A stretch of 64,000 nucleotides of DNA. It comes from Bombilactobacillus bombi (GTDB taxonomy: Bacteria > Bacillota > Bacilli > Lactobacillales > Lactobacillaceae). The stretch lies in NCBI RefSeq assembly GCF_964340835.1, contig NZ_OZ204251.1, one strand, 5' to 3'. A program made the position numbers and the translations under genes. Positions 7,482 through 16,470 of this stretch are shown here, piece by piece. Positions within the stretch are counted from its first letter, which is position 1, and each line of letters starts with the position of its first letter. The notes beneath the pieces are model-generated. The model made no database searches. It saw nothing but the letters and a program-made list of their open reading frames with translations, and was not told where the DNA came from.

Positions 7482-8294
7482 ATGACAATTCGCTTACTAG
7501 CAGTCGATGTCGACGATACTCTATTAGATTCGCAAGGCAAATTATTGCCATCTACAAGAAAAGCTGTTGCTGCTTGTTTAGAACAGGGAATTAAAGTGGT
7601 TTTATGTTCAGGACGACCATTGGCAGGGTTAACTCCTTATTTACAAGCTTTAAACATTAGCGGTTCTCAACAATATGCTATTACCTATAATGGTGCGATT
7701 ATTGAAGCAGTAGCAGGTGATATTATTTCCAAAAAATTAGTTAATAATCAGTGGTACCGCCAACTAACTGCTTTTAGTCAAGAGCATAAGATTCCGTTTA
7801 ATGTTGTAGCTCCTGATAGTCAAATTTATACTGCTGATCACGATGTTAATTGGCTGACTGTGGTTCAAGCTTGGGAAAATAGTGCCGGTGTGTTCATTCG
7901 CAAGCCTAATGAATTGCCTGCTGATTTTGTAATTGCTAAAGGGTTATTTGTTGGAGATAGTTCTTTACTGGATCAAATTGAGCCGACAGTAGAACAAGTT
8001 TTTGGCCAAGATTTATCTGTAGTTCGTTCGGGGCCTAATTTTTTAGAAGTGATGCATTTAGGAGTTAATAAAGGAGTTGCTTTGCAACAACTGGCTCAAC
8101 ATTTGAATTTGTCTGCTGCTGAAGTGATGGCTGTCGGCGATGAAAAAAATGATTTACCGATGTTTGAATTTGCCGGGACTGCTGTGGCAATGGGCAATGG
8201 GACCGACTTAGCTAAGCAACATGCTGATTTTGTTACTGGTACTAATGATGAAGACGGTCTGGCAGCTGCTATTGAGAAGTATGCGTTAAATTAA
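7482..8294 (+). CDS. HAD hydrolase, Cof/YidA type sugar phosphatase
   Basis: A 270-residue cytosolic phosphatase of the Cof subfamily of HAD enzymes. Motif I is DVDDT with Asp9 and Asp11; motif II is the CSGRP stretch near residue 45; motif IV is GDEKNDLPMF near residue 215. The central insert is the C2-type cap that decides substrate choice. Family members dephosphorylate sugar phosphates or cofactors such as FMN or PLP; the substrate here is unknown. It is a single gene between two terminators, with AAGGAG seven to eight bases before ATG. Confidence 0.85.
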   Translation: MTIRLLAVDVDDTLLDSQGKLLPSTRKAVAACLEQGIKVVLCSGRPLAGLTPYLQALNISGSQQYAITYNGAIIEAVAGDIISKKLVNNQWYRQLTAFSQEHKIPFNVVAPDSQIYTADHDVNWLTVVQAWENSAGVFIRKPNELPADFVIAKGLFVGDSSLLDQIEPTVEQVFGQDLSVVRSGPNFLEVMHLGVNKGVALQQLAQHLNLSAAEVMAVGDEKNDLPMFEFAGTAVAMGNGTDLAKQHADFVTGTNDEDGLAAAIEKYALN

Positions 8295-8317
8295 AATTAT
8301 TATTTAAATAAACATTT

Positions 8318-8352
8318 AGGGTGGAAACAAAATTTTGTTTCCACCCTTTTAT
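8318..8352 (+). terminator. Terminator of the HAD phosphatase gene
   Basis: A perfect 15-bp inverted repeat (AGGGTGGAAACAAAA and its complement) is followed by a T run. It may work in both directions. Confidence 0.85.
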
Positions 8353-8371
8353 TTTTAGTAGTATTTCACAA

Positions 8372-8400
8372 TTGACATTTGCAATGATATCGGTTACAGT
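8372..8400 (+). promoter_or_regulatory. Promoter with cre-like site, amino acid permease operon
   Basis: TTGACA (8372-8377), 17 bases, TACAGT (8395-8400). TGATATCGGTTACA at 8385-8398 matches the CcpA cre consensus TGWAANCGNTNWCA at 13 of 14 positions and overlaps the -10 element, which predicts repression when preferred sugars are available. Confidence 0.6.
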
Positions 8401-8496
8401 ATAGTTTCTATGAGAGTTTGTGAAGTATTGAAGATCAAAATTAAGCTCATCACTTAATTGATATTCAATGTAAAAGATTGAACAAGGGAGGGAATC

Positions 8497-9918
8497 ATGA
8501 GTACAAAAATAGTTAAAAAGAGTATTACTTCGAGTGGATTAATTGCTCTCGGTGCTGGTGGTACAATTGGCAGTAGTTGGATTTATACAAATAGCCAGTT
8601 TTTTCGTGAATATGGTGCTGGTGGTGAGATTGGCGGCTTGTTGCTGGCTGCTGTATTGGCCATTTTTGCCGCTTTATCATTTGCTGAATTAGCTACCACT
8701 TTTGTGCGTGCCGGTGGCGAGGTGGTTTATGGATATGTAGCTTTTGGCAAACCAGGGGCCATTTTTGCTGCCTGGGCTTTACTGGGAGGATACATTAGTT
8801 TGCTAGGGTTTTATGTAACCGCTTCAAGCTTGTTATTAGCGCGTTTATTTCCGATTATCACTAAAGGAATTGGTTATAGCTTTGCTGGAGTGCGAATTTC
8901 ATTGGTCGAATTAGCAATTGGTGTTTTAATTACTTTGGTAGTTTATGGGGTTACTTATCGTGGCGCACATTTAACGAGTAAGGTACAAGTTGTTTTACTG
9001 AGTGGTTTAATTATTTTAGGTCTTATTTTAATAGTTATAGGTTTCAGTCACGGATCAATGCATAATTTTTGGCCAGCATTTCATAATCAGCAAAAGCCTC
9101 TGCCTGCAATTATTCGATTTGTAATTCCAGCAATGACTTTTTTAACAGGCTGGGAGTCAGTTGCGACTTTAGCTGAAGAGGCTCAAATGCCTGCTAGAAA
9201 AATTGGTTTAATTGTCATTTTTTCAATTGTCTTAGCAGCCACTTATTATATTAGTGTGTTATTGGCATCAGCGTGGATTTGGCCTTGGCAAAAAACAGCC
9301 CAAATGACCATGGGAACAATCGATGCCTTTACTGCTGCCGGATTTCCAATACTAGGGATGATTGCGTTTGGCATCTCTGCTTTAGGTTTGATGACGGGTT
9401 TTTTAAATTTATTTTCAGCTTCTTCACGATTGTTATTTTCTTTGGCACGAGGCAATTTGCTACCGCAAGGAATAGCACAATTACATGCCCGCTATCAAAC
9501 ACCAGCACGAGCTGTCAGTGTGGTGTTGGTTTTAGTACTAGCTTTAGGTTGGCTGGGTAAGGGTGCTTTAGTATATTTCTTAGATGTAGGTGGCTTTTTG
9601 ATTGCGTTAGCGTGGGCTTTTAATGTTTTATGCCTACTCAAAATTCGCCATCAGTATCCTCATTTGCCAGCAGGTTTTCGTAACCGTCATTTATTATGGC
9701 CAATTATAGGAGGAGTAGCTTCGTTATCCATTGCTGTAATTAATTTTTTACCCATTACCAAATATTCGTTAATCTGGCCTATTGAGTATCTATTACTAGC
9801 AATTTGGGCAGTTTTTGGTTTAATTATATTATGGCGTTCTCGTTTTTATTCTGTAGATACACAAGCTTTATTAGGTAAAGATATGATTCATAAGTTAACA
9901 CAGAATAAAAATCCATAA
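8497..9918 (+). CDS. APC family amino acid permease
   Basis: A 473-residue membrane protein with about 12 helices. The start has the APC fold signature LIALGAGGTIGSSWIY in helix 1, with the unwound glycine segment, followed by SFAELATTFVRAGGEVVYGY. It would import an amino acid or exchange amino acids with H+. The substrate is unknown. A cre-like site in its promoter suggests catabolite control. The next gene starts 12 bases after its stop, so both are probably in one transcript. Confidence 0.85.
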   Translation: MSTKIVKKSITSSGLIALGAGGTIGSSWIYTNSQFFREYGAGGEIGGLLLAAVLAIFAALSFAELATTFVRAGGEVVYGYVAFGKPGAIFAAWALLGGYISLLGFYVTASSLLLARLFPIITKGIGYSFAGVRISLVELAIGVLITLVVYGVTYRGAHLTSKVQVVLLSGLIILGLILIVIGFSHGSMHNFWPAFHNQQKPLPAIIRFVIPAMTFLTGWESVATLAEEAQMPARKIGLIVIFSIVLAATYYISVLLASAWIWPWQKTAQMTMGTIDAFTAAGFPILGMIAFGISALGLMTGFLNLFSASSRLLFSLARGNLLPQGIAQLHARYQTPARAVSVVLVLVLALGWLGKGALVYFLDVGGFLIALAWAFNVLCLLKIRHQYPHLPAGFRNRHLLWPIIGGVASLSIAVINFLPITKYSLIWPIEYLLLAIWAVFGLIILWRSRFYSVDTQALLGKDMIHKLTQNKNP

Positions 9919-9929
9919 AATTATAGCAA

Positions 9930-11420
9930 ATGAACTTTGATTATTGCTCTTGGTTAAAGTATGATAAGAACATTATGAACATATCTAAATCAAAATTATT
10001 GCAGCTTATCAAGCGTAATTGGCTTTATTTTTTAATCTTTCTATTAATTTTCTGCTATTTTGGGATTTTTCGTTATTTTCTAATTCCTTCCGGTGATGAT
10101 TATTTCTGGTGGGGCACTCAAGGTGAATATTTGTTACATCACGGATTTTATGGACCAATAAAAATTTATGGCGGCAGTATTAATGGCCGTTATTTAGGTA
10201 ATTTTTTAGAAATATTAACCATGCGGCATTTAAAGCTTGCGGTCATAGTTTTTGGCGGTTTTTGGACGTTATTAATTTGGACTATCTGGCAATTAAGTGG
10301 GAAAACTTGGTGGTCGCTAGTTTTAGCGTGTGGCTTTATTTTTACATTAAATGACGCTTTTTTAAATACTATTTTGGTTTGGAATGCAGGTTTTATTAAC
10401 TATGTACCACCGATGGCATTATTACTATTATATTTGGTAATTGTTCAAAAGGGGGAACAACAGCATCTATCTGCAATTTATGCACTGTTAACTTTAGGAC
10501 TAGGATTAACAGCAGGATTGTTTTTAGAGTCGATAACAATATGTCAAATTTTTCTTGGTTTAATTTTATTAGTGTTTTTCACAAGTCATAAGCAGCTTTA
10601 TCACTTTACCTATTTGTTGGGAGCTATTCTGTCTTTTGGAATGATGTTTTCTCATCCTGGTTATCGTTTACAGGTTCCTTATCGCCAGAAAACATTTGAT
10701 TTATCAAAAATTTGGCATATTTATACTACTAGTAACCATATTTGGTTGATTAGTTTGAATACTATTTTATTAGCTATACTGTTAGTGGCAATTATTGTTT
10801 TAGCATGGCAAAGTCAACTTTCTAAATTGACCAAAGGTAGTCTTTTATTAGGGGCAGTTATCTTTTTAATTTATTATCTATTCGTTAGCAGATATTTGCA
10901 TACAGTAAAAACTGATATGATTTATGACTATTTAGTAAATATTCATTTTGCGGATATTGATGCAATTGTAAGTTTATTACTCATTGGATATATTGGCTGT
11001 TGTATTTATTATTTATTACCTTTTGATAAAATGATTTGGTTATTTTATGTGTGTGCAGGTTTATTCTTTGGTCCCCTATTATTTGTGGCTGCACCAGTTA
11101 ATTGTCGCGGAATCTTTCCGACTTATGTTTTTATGTATTTAATCATGATAAAATTTGTACAAACAGCTAGTCACGAATTAAAAATCAACCGTTTGTTATT
11201 AGTCATTACCATGATTATGGTTGCGGGAGCGGCAACACATTATCAAATCATTATGCAGACTAACTATGAAGCCAATTTAATGCGCGTCCAAGAACCAGCT
11301 TATGTGCAACGCCAACGGCTGCTAAACAAGCACGTGCCTTATCGAAAATTTGTCTGGGTAAATGATCGTTTTGATCAACAAAATCCTGATTATTGGAACC
11401 AACGTTTAAAAAGACGGTAA
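9930..11420 (+). CDS. Large polytopic membrane protein, DUF6056-like
   Basis: A membrane protein of up to 496 residues with about 11 helices. The first external loop, just after helix 1, carries LIPSGDDYFWWGTQGEYL and GGSINGRYLGN, a pattern seen in DUF6056/GT-C-like membrane proteins of lactobacilli, where the Asp residues may belong to a glycosyltransferase active site. The start is uncertain: ATG 9930 and ATG 9975 both lack a strong ribosome binding site, and translation may be coupled to the permease upstream. The function is not known, and a role with the permease is only suggested by position. Confidence 0.6.
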   Translation: MNFDYCSWLKYDKNIMNISKSKLLQLIKRNWLYFLIFLLIFCYFGIFRYFLIPSGDDYFWWGTQGEYLLHHGFYGPIKIYGGSINGRYLGNFLEILTMRHLKLAVIVFGGFWTLLIWTIWQLSGKTWWSLVLACGFIFTLNDAFLNTILVWNAGFINYVPPMALLLLYLVIVQKGEQQHLSAIYALLTLGLGLTAGLFLESITICQIFLGLILLVFFTSHKQLYHFTYLLGAILSFGMMFSHPGYRLQVPYRQKTFDLSKIWHIYTTSNHIWLISLNTILLAILLVAIIVLAWQSQLSKLTKGSLLLGAVIFLIYYLFVSRYLHTVKTDMIYDYLVNIHFADIDAIVSLLLIGYIGCCIYYLLPFDKMIWLFYVCAGLFFGPLLFVAAPVNCRGIFPTYVFMYLIMIKFVQTASHELKINRLLLVITMIMVAGAATHYQIIMQTNYEANLMRVQEPAYVQRQRLLNKHVPYRKFVWVNDRFDQQNPDYWNQRLKRR

Positions 11421-11438
11421 AAAGTTTACCGTCTTTTA
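11408..11438. terminator. Bidirectional terminator between convergent operons
   Basis: AAAAGACGGTAAA and TTTACCGTCTTTT form a stem with A and T runs on either side. It overlaps the stop of the membrane protein gene and lies 9 bases beyond the menC stop. Confidence 0.85.
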
Positions 11439-11446
11439 TTATTTAT

Positions 11447-12559
11447 TTAAATCAAGGATGGTGTTTGCGCCAATTGGGCTTGATATTGTGGCAATAATGA
11501 TACGCCCAAGCCAAAAGTTGTTGGCAATTGAAAGCAGCCATGATGTAGTTGAAAAGTTTCTAATGTGAGATCTTTTTGATAATATTTGCGAGTTTCACCA
11601 ATATCACTGACAAAAGCAAACGTCTCGAGACTGGCAGCTGCTAGGTTCAAAGCCCGACCAATACCACCTTCAAGCATAGCGCCACACCAAAGTGGAAAAT
11701 GGAATTTTTGTTGGGCTTTAATTAGCTGAATTAAAGGTCCAAAGCCGCCCAGAGCGCCAATTTTGCAGCTAATAATACGACATTGGTGAAAAGCCAATGC
11801 ATTCAGAGCTGCTTCCACACTGGTAATGGGTTCATCAAAGCAAATTGGAGTTTGCATCTGGTTTTGTAACTTTTGGGCAGCTCTTAGATCACTAGAAGCA
11901 AAAGGATCCTCAATCATTAGTAAATTCAAATCGTCGATGGTTGCAGCTAACGTATCAGTATTTTGTAATGAACCATTGGCGTCAATCATAAGTGGAGCTT
12001 GTGGGAATTGTTGTCGCAGTTGAGCGATTTTGGGCAAGTCTTTGTTGCCGTGAACTTTTAACTTGATTTTTTGATATCCCAATTCTAAAGCTTGGCTCAT
12101 AGCAGCCTGAGTTTGAGCCAAATTATTGATTCCTAAACTAATCCCAGTGCGAATATGCGTACGACTATTAACCCCAGCAGCTTGAGCCAACACTTGGCGC
12201 AAGGGTTGATGTTGTCGTTGGGCAAAAGCCGCCCAAATAGCAGTTTCTAAAGCGGCCTTGGCTAAATTGTTGCCACGAACATTTTGCCAGCAGTTGCTGA
12301 TTTCTTGTGGTTTTTGAAATTCTAAATCTTTGATTTTGGGTGCTAAGATCTGTTTGATTATCCAACTTGCTGTTGTTAAAGTTTCTGCATTGTAATAAGG
12401 ATTTACAAAAGCATCTAACTCCCCTAATCCTTGATTTCCATACTCATCCAAAACTTCAACTATTACTAAATCTCTAGTTGTTAGAGTTTCATGAGCCGAA
12501 ACAAAAGGCTGTTTAAAAGTTAAGCGGACAGGTAATAATTTAATTGATTTAATTTGCAT
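11447..12559 (-). CDS. menC: o-Succinylbenzoate synthase
   Basis: A 370-residue enolase-superfamily enzyme that dehydrates SHCHC to o-succinylbenzoate in menaquinone synthesis. The first catalytic Lys lies in KIKLKVHGNKDL, the metal ligands in DANGS, IEDP and FDEPI, and the second Lys in CKIGALGG. It is last in the menF-menD-menH-menC operon. Its ATG lies inside the end of menH (11-base overlap), with AGGAG seven bases upstream. Confidence 0.9.
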   Translation of the reverse strand: MQIKSIKLLPVRLTFKQPFVSAHETLTTRDLVIVEVLDEYGNQGLGELDAFVNPYYNAETLTTASWIIKQILAPKIKDLEFQKPQEISNCWQNVRGNNLAKAALETAIWAAFAQRQHQPLRQVLAQAAGVNSRTHIRTGISLGINNLAQTQAAMSQALELGYQKIKLKVHGNKDLPKIAQLRQQFPQAPLMIDANGSLQNTDTLAATIDDLNLLMIEDPFASSDLRAAQKLQNQMQTPICFDEPITSVEAALNALAFHQCRIISCKIGALGGFGPLIQLIKAQQKFHFPLWCGAMLEGGIGRALNLAAASLETFAFVSDIGETRKYYQKDLTLETFQLHHGCFQLPTTFGLGVSLLPQYQAQLAQTPSLI

Positions 12560-13355
12560 ATGAGTGCTCCTGCAAAATAGTAAGGTATTGATTAGGTTGT
12601 TCTAAATGCACATTATGGCCTGCGTTAGTAACTACAAATCGATGTGCGTGGGGCAATAAAGCAGTCATCTGGGCAGTGATTTTTTGAAATTTAGCATCTA
12701 AGTCACCAGTAATTATGGTAGTAGGTAATGTTAATTGCGCTAATTGCGGCCAGTAATTGGGCATTACACCAGTACCCATACCTTCTAAGCTGGCAGCTAG
12801 TGCCAGCGGATTTTGATGTTGGCGTTGTAGTCGGATTTGTTGTTGCAATTTTGTAGATAAATTTTTTTGTGAAGCAAATAAGGGCAGATTTTCCCAATTA
12901 TCGATAAATTGTTCTAACGATTTTTGTCTTAGTTGTTGAGCTAAGAGGGCATCTTGGTGTTGACGCGATTGTTGTTTTTGTCTATCAGCAATGCCGGCAG
13001 TGCAATTTTCTAGAAAAAGTTGAGCAATTAACTGCGGGGCTGAAATGGCTAAGCCTAAGGCGAGACGTCCACCCATGGAATAACCAACAAGGTTAATCGG
13101 TTGAGTAAAATATTTCTCTAAGAAGATTTGTAAATCTTTGATTTGCTGCGAAAAAGCGAGGCGCGTGGGTGTTAAGTCACAAATGGTTTGACCGTGACCT
13201 AGTAAGTCTAGAGTAATTACTTGACCAGGTAAAGCAGAGCGGATGTTATCAAAGTCATATTTGCTCCCCATAAATCCATGCAATAATAACCAAACCGGGG
13301 CTCCTACTCCCGTGATTTTTAGTGAATATGTGGCGTGATTAATCTTGATTTGCAT
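12549..13355 (-). CDS. menH: SHCHC synthase, alpha/beta hydrolase
   Basis: A 268-residue alpha/beta hydrolase. It has the oxyanion region LLHGFMGSKYDF, the nucleophile elbow GYSMGG (Ser near residue 93) and the catalytic His in NAGHNVHLE near the C-terminus. MenH removes pyruvate from SEPHCHC. It overlaps menD by 17 bases and menC by 11 bases, so translation is probably coupled. The position between menD and menC supports the call over a generic hydrolase. Confidence 0.88.
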   Translation of the reverse strand: MQIKINHATYSLKITGVGAPVWLLLHGFMGSKYDFDNIRSALPGQVITLDLLGHGQTICDLTPTRLAFSQQIKDLQIFLEKYFTQPINLVGYSMGGRLALGLAISAPQLIAQLFLENCTAGIADRQKQQSRQHQDALLAQQLRQKSLEQFIDNWENLPLFASQKNLSTKLQQQIRLQRQHQNPLALAASLEGMGTGVMPNYWPQLAQLTLPTTIITGDLDAKFQKITAQMTALLPHAHRFVVTNAGHNVHLEQPNQYLTILQEHSYAN

Positions 13356-15072
13356 AATTTTGGTCCTGAATTAATTTTTTAACTTGTTGACTAATCTGAT
13401 TATCGACAGTCGTTAATTGACTGCGCTTGGTGGGGAGTTCAACGATAGTTAGACCTTGGGGAATTTGTTGGATTAAAGCTTGTAAAGTTTGGCAGTCAGT
13501 ACATTTGTAATAACGTGCTTGATAAAATTGAGCAAGAGCTTTGATATTTAAGTTTTGCGGAGTGCCAAAAACTTTTTCAAATTGATCAACAGCTTGATTT
13601 TGAGGCAAAAAGGAAAAAATCCCTCCACCATTATTATTTTGCAGCAAGATAGTTAAATTCAGTGAATAATTATTACTTAACATTAAGCCAGTTAAATCAT
13701 GAAAAAAAGCTAAGTCACCAATATAAAGATAAGCAGGTTTTTGATTATGAGCAGCCGCCATACCCAGTGCTGTAGAGTTCACGCCATCAATCCCATTGAC
13801 TCCACGATTGCAATATACGTGAACATTAGCTTGCAGATGACCAAAATAAGCTTCAATTTCGCGGATAGGCATGGAATTGCTGACAAATAGTTGCGCTGTT
13901 TTCGGCAAGTTTTGTCCTAAAGTCCAAGCGATTTGAGGCTCTGTTAAAGTGGTAGTGTGTACGGTTTGTTGGAGAAATACTTGAATATTTTGATCCAGTT
14001 GTTGCCAAGATTTTAACCATTGGGGTTGGCTAGGGTTTAGTTTTAACTGGGATAAAACCGTGGCAGGGTTAGCATTTAAGGCTAAGGTAGTTGCCAAAGT
14101 ATCATCTAATTGGGCATGATCAGCATCTAAATAAATGACGGGTAATTGAACTTGTTTCAGCCAAGCAGCAATTTCTGCTGATACTAATGTCCCGCCAGTA
14201 CGTAAAATGACTTCTGGCTGCATTGACAATGGCAAAAATTGATAAAATTGGAAAATCCATTTTCCCGTAGTAATTGTTTGCGGATAATCACGTAGATTAC
14301 TCAACGAATCCGCAATTAGCGGCCAATTCATTGCTTTAGCAAATTCTATTAATTCGTCTTGATAAGAATTTATGCCCACTTGAGGACCAGCGAGAATCAG
14401 ACCGCGTTTACCAGTTAGCTGCTGTTGTAATTCTTGAAAGGCAGCAGAAGTTAACTCGTTTTGGACTTTGATAGGATTATGGGGTACAACTGGTTCAAAA
14501 TTGACGTTTAAATCGGGCATTAAAGGTTTACGCAAGGGCAAGTTTAAATGTACTGGTCCACAAGGACTACTGACAGCACACTGAATAGCCTTTTGAACTA
14601 AGTATTGGGAATATTTAATTTCAGTTTCTTGATTAGGCGAATCAATAGTAGGTAAATTCCAAGAATGTTTAACTTGTTGATAATAAAAGTTAGTTTGATT
14701 AAGAGTTTGGGGAGCCCCAATATCTTGTAATTCTGGTGGGCGATCGGTAGTTAAAACAATTAAGGGAATATGACTGGCATTAGCTTCACAAATGGCGGGA
14801 TAGTAATTAGCAGCAGCAGTGCCTGATGTGCAGACTAAAAGAACCGGTTGTAATTTAGTTTTTGCAAGGCCCAGAGCAAAAAAAGCCGCCGATCGCTCGT
14901 CTACATCTACATATAAATCAATTAAACCTTGATCTTGCATTTTTCCTAGTAAAATTGCCACGGGTGTCGAACGAGAACCGGGTGATAGGACTACTTGGGT
15001 AATTCCTTGAGTATAAATTGTTTGTAAAATAGTCAGCACTTGCTTAGTTAACGCCGATTGAATTGGTTTCAT
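13339..15072 (-). CDS. menD: SEPHCHC synthase (ThDP enzyme)
   Basis: A 577-residue thiamine-diphosphate enzyme that joins isochorismate with 2-oxoglutarate. The N-terminal SPGSRSTPVA segment and DERSAAFFALG with the ThDP-activating Glu are clear, and the C-terminal domain holds GDLAFFHDLTGL and NNNGGGIF for Mg-ThDP binding. The length fits the family. The gene begins two bases after the menF stop; its ribosome binding site lies in the menF 3' end. Confidence 0.92.
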   Translation of the reverse strand: MKPIQSALTKQVLTILQTIYTQGITQVVLSPGSRSTPVAILLGKMQDQGLIDLYVDVDERSAAFFALGLAKTKLQPVLLVCTSGTAAANYYPAICEANASHIPLIVLTTDRPPELQDIGAPQTLNQTNFYYQQVKHSWNLPTIDSPNQETEIKYSQYLVQKAIQCAVSSPCGPVHLNLPLRKPLMPDLNVNFEPVVPHNPIKVQNELTSAAFQELQQQLTGKRGLILAGPQVGINSYQDELIEFAKAMNWPLIADSLSNLRDYPQTITTGKWIFQFYQFLPLSMQPEVILRTGGTLVSAEIAAWLKQVQLPVIYLDADHAQLDDTLATTLALNANPATVLSQLKLNPSQPQWLKSWQQLDQNIQVFLQQTVHTTTLTEPQIAWTLGQNLPKTAQLFVSNSMPIREIEAYFGHLQANVHVYCNRGVNGIDGVNSTALGMAAAHNQKPAYLYIGDLAFFHDLTGLMLSNNYSLNLTILLQNNNGGGIFSFLPQNQAVDQFEKVFGTPQNLNIKALAQFYQARYYKCTDCQTLQALIQQIPQGLTIVELPTKRSQLTTVDNQISQQVKKLIQDQNYANQD

Positions 15073-15074
15073 TA

Positions 15075-16373
15075 TTATCTGTCCTCGATTTGAAAAGCTG
15101 ATAGCATAGCTTGTAATTTATTATAAGTTTCTTGAGTTTCAGTATTAATTTCTGAGCCGTTTATGATGCCTGAACCAGCAAATAAGCGAATTTGATTAGG
15201 AGTCAGTAAGCAACTTCGAATACCCACCGCAAATTCGCCTTGATTATTAGCATCTAAGTAACCAATAGGCGCGCCAAACATGCCACGGGATTCTGATTCA
15301 TGATTTTTTAAGAAATTTAAGGCTGCTGCTTTGGGTAAGCCACCTAAGGCGGGAGTGGGATGCAATTGGGCCAAAACTTGGGCAGGATTAGCGAAGCCGT
15401 CAGCTTGAATAGGTGTATAAAGGTGTTGCACAGTAGCCGTTTGGATAATTTGTGGAGTCATAGGTGCACTAACTTGTAAATGGAGTTTTTGAAGTGCTGT
15501 TTTAATCCATTGCACTACTAAATCTTGTTCCTGTAAGTTTTTATAATCATGAAGTAAGTCTTGCTGTAATTGCTGATCAATTATCGGATTAGAATCACGT
15601 CTAATAGTCCCAGCTACAGCGGCCGTTTGAAAATGTTGCTTTTTGGTGGCTAATAATCTTTCGGGAGTAGCACTTAAAAATGCAGTTTGTTGATCTTGAA
15701 TAAGAATATGATAAACATCGGGTTGGCTATCTCTTAGCTGCAGCCAAACCGCTGCAGGTTGAACAGCAGTTAAATTACCGACAGCAAAACGACCCACAAC
15801 GACCTTTTTTAAAGAGCCGGTTGCAATTTTTTGCAGTGCTATTTTTAGACTGTTTTGATATTGCAAAAGCGCTAGTTCTTGAACATCTGTTAAAGAATAT
15901 CGTTGAGCCTTTAAGGGGGATGTTGTTTGGATTTGATGAAAAACTTTGTCCCAATGAGAATTAATTTGATGAGGGTTAGATTCTATCAACGTGAGATAGT
16001 TAGTATTTTGCCGGCGTTCAATGAGAATATGGGGAATCCAAAGTCGGCCGCCTTTTAAATTTTGCCAAACTTCAGCTCCCAGTTGGTGGATATTAAAAGG
16101 AAAACCCCCTACGACTTTTAAGTGGGACAATTCTTTTGCAGATAAATCACCTAATTGTTGTTGAGCCTGTTGCAAAAGATTATTTAAATCATTAAAATTG
16201 ACTGCTTGTTGCGAGAAAACTTCTAAGATTTGGCCGCTTGCAATCATTAAATGATCTTGAGTGGGATTTTCCCAAGCAAAATTAGGACCTGCCTGGTTTT
16301 GCAACCAAGCCATAGCCTGCGGTAAGTTTAATGAATCAATTGTTTTGGTTTTAATAAATAATGCTGCAGACAA
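15075..16373 (-). CDS. menF: Isochorismate synthase
   Basis: A 432-residue chorismate-utilising enzyme that makes isochorismate, the entry step of menaquinone synthesis. The C-terminal catalytic half has the family motifs VVGRFAV, AGTIRRD, HPTPALGGLPK and the final GIRSCLL / AGSGI segments with Mg-binding acidic residues. The start is TTG at 16373, with AAAGGAG seven bases upstream; no better start is in frame. It is first in the operon. No convincing promoter is visible in the short gap behind the ldhD hairpin, so some read-through from ldhD is possible. Confidence 0.9.
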   Translation of the reverse strand: MSAALFIKTKTIDSLNLPQAMAWLQNQAGPNFAWENPTQDHLMIASGQILEVFSQQAVNFNDLNNLLQQAQQQLGDLSAKELSHLKVVGGFPFNIHQLGAEVWQNLKGGRLWIPHILIERRQNTNYLTLIESNPHQINSHWDKVFHQIQTTSPLKAQRYSLTDVQELALLQYQNSLKIALQKIATGSLKKVVVGRFAVGNLTAVQPAAVWLQLRDSQPDVYHILIQDQQTAFLSATPERLLATKKQHFQTAAVAGTIRRDSNPIIDQQLQQDLLHDYKNLQEQDLVVQWIKTALQKLHLQVSAPMTPQIIQTATVQHLYTPIQADGFANPAQVLAQLHPTPALGGLPKAAALNFLKNHESESRGMFGAPIGYLDANNQGEFAVGIRSCLLTPNQIRLFAGSGIINGSEINTETQETYNKLQAMLSAFQIEDR

Positions 16374-16398
16374 AACTATGCTCCTTTAAAAATCTCTA

Positions 16399-16460
16399 AA
16401 CAAAATTATACAGCTTATCATTAATAAAACCTTAACAATAAGCTGTATAATTTTGTTTTT
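16399..16460 (-). terminator. Long hairpin between ldhD and menF
   Basis: A perfect 20-bp stem (16399-16418 with 16438-16457) with a 19-base loop. It follows the ldhD stop and probably ends that transcript in part. The stem contains TATAAT on the minus strand but no good -35 at normal distance. Confidence 0.7.
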
Positions 16461-16470
16461 ATCTTAAATT

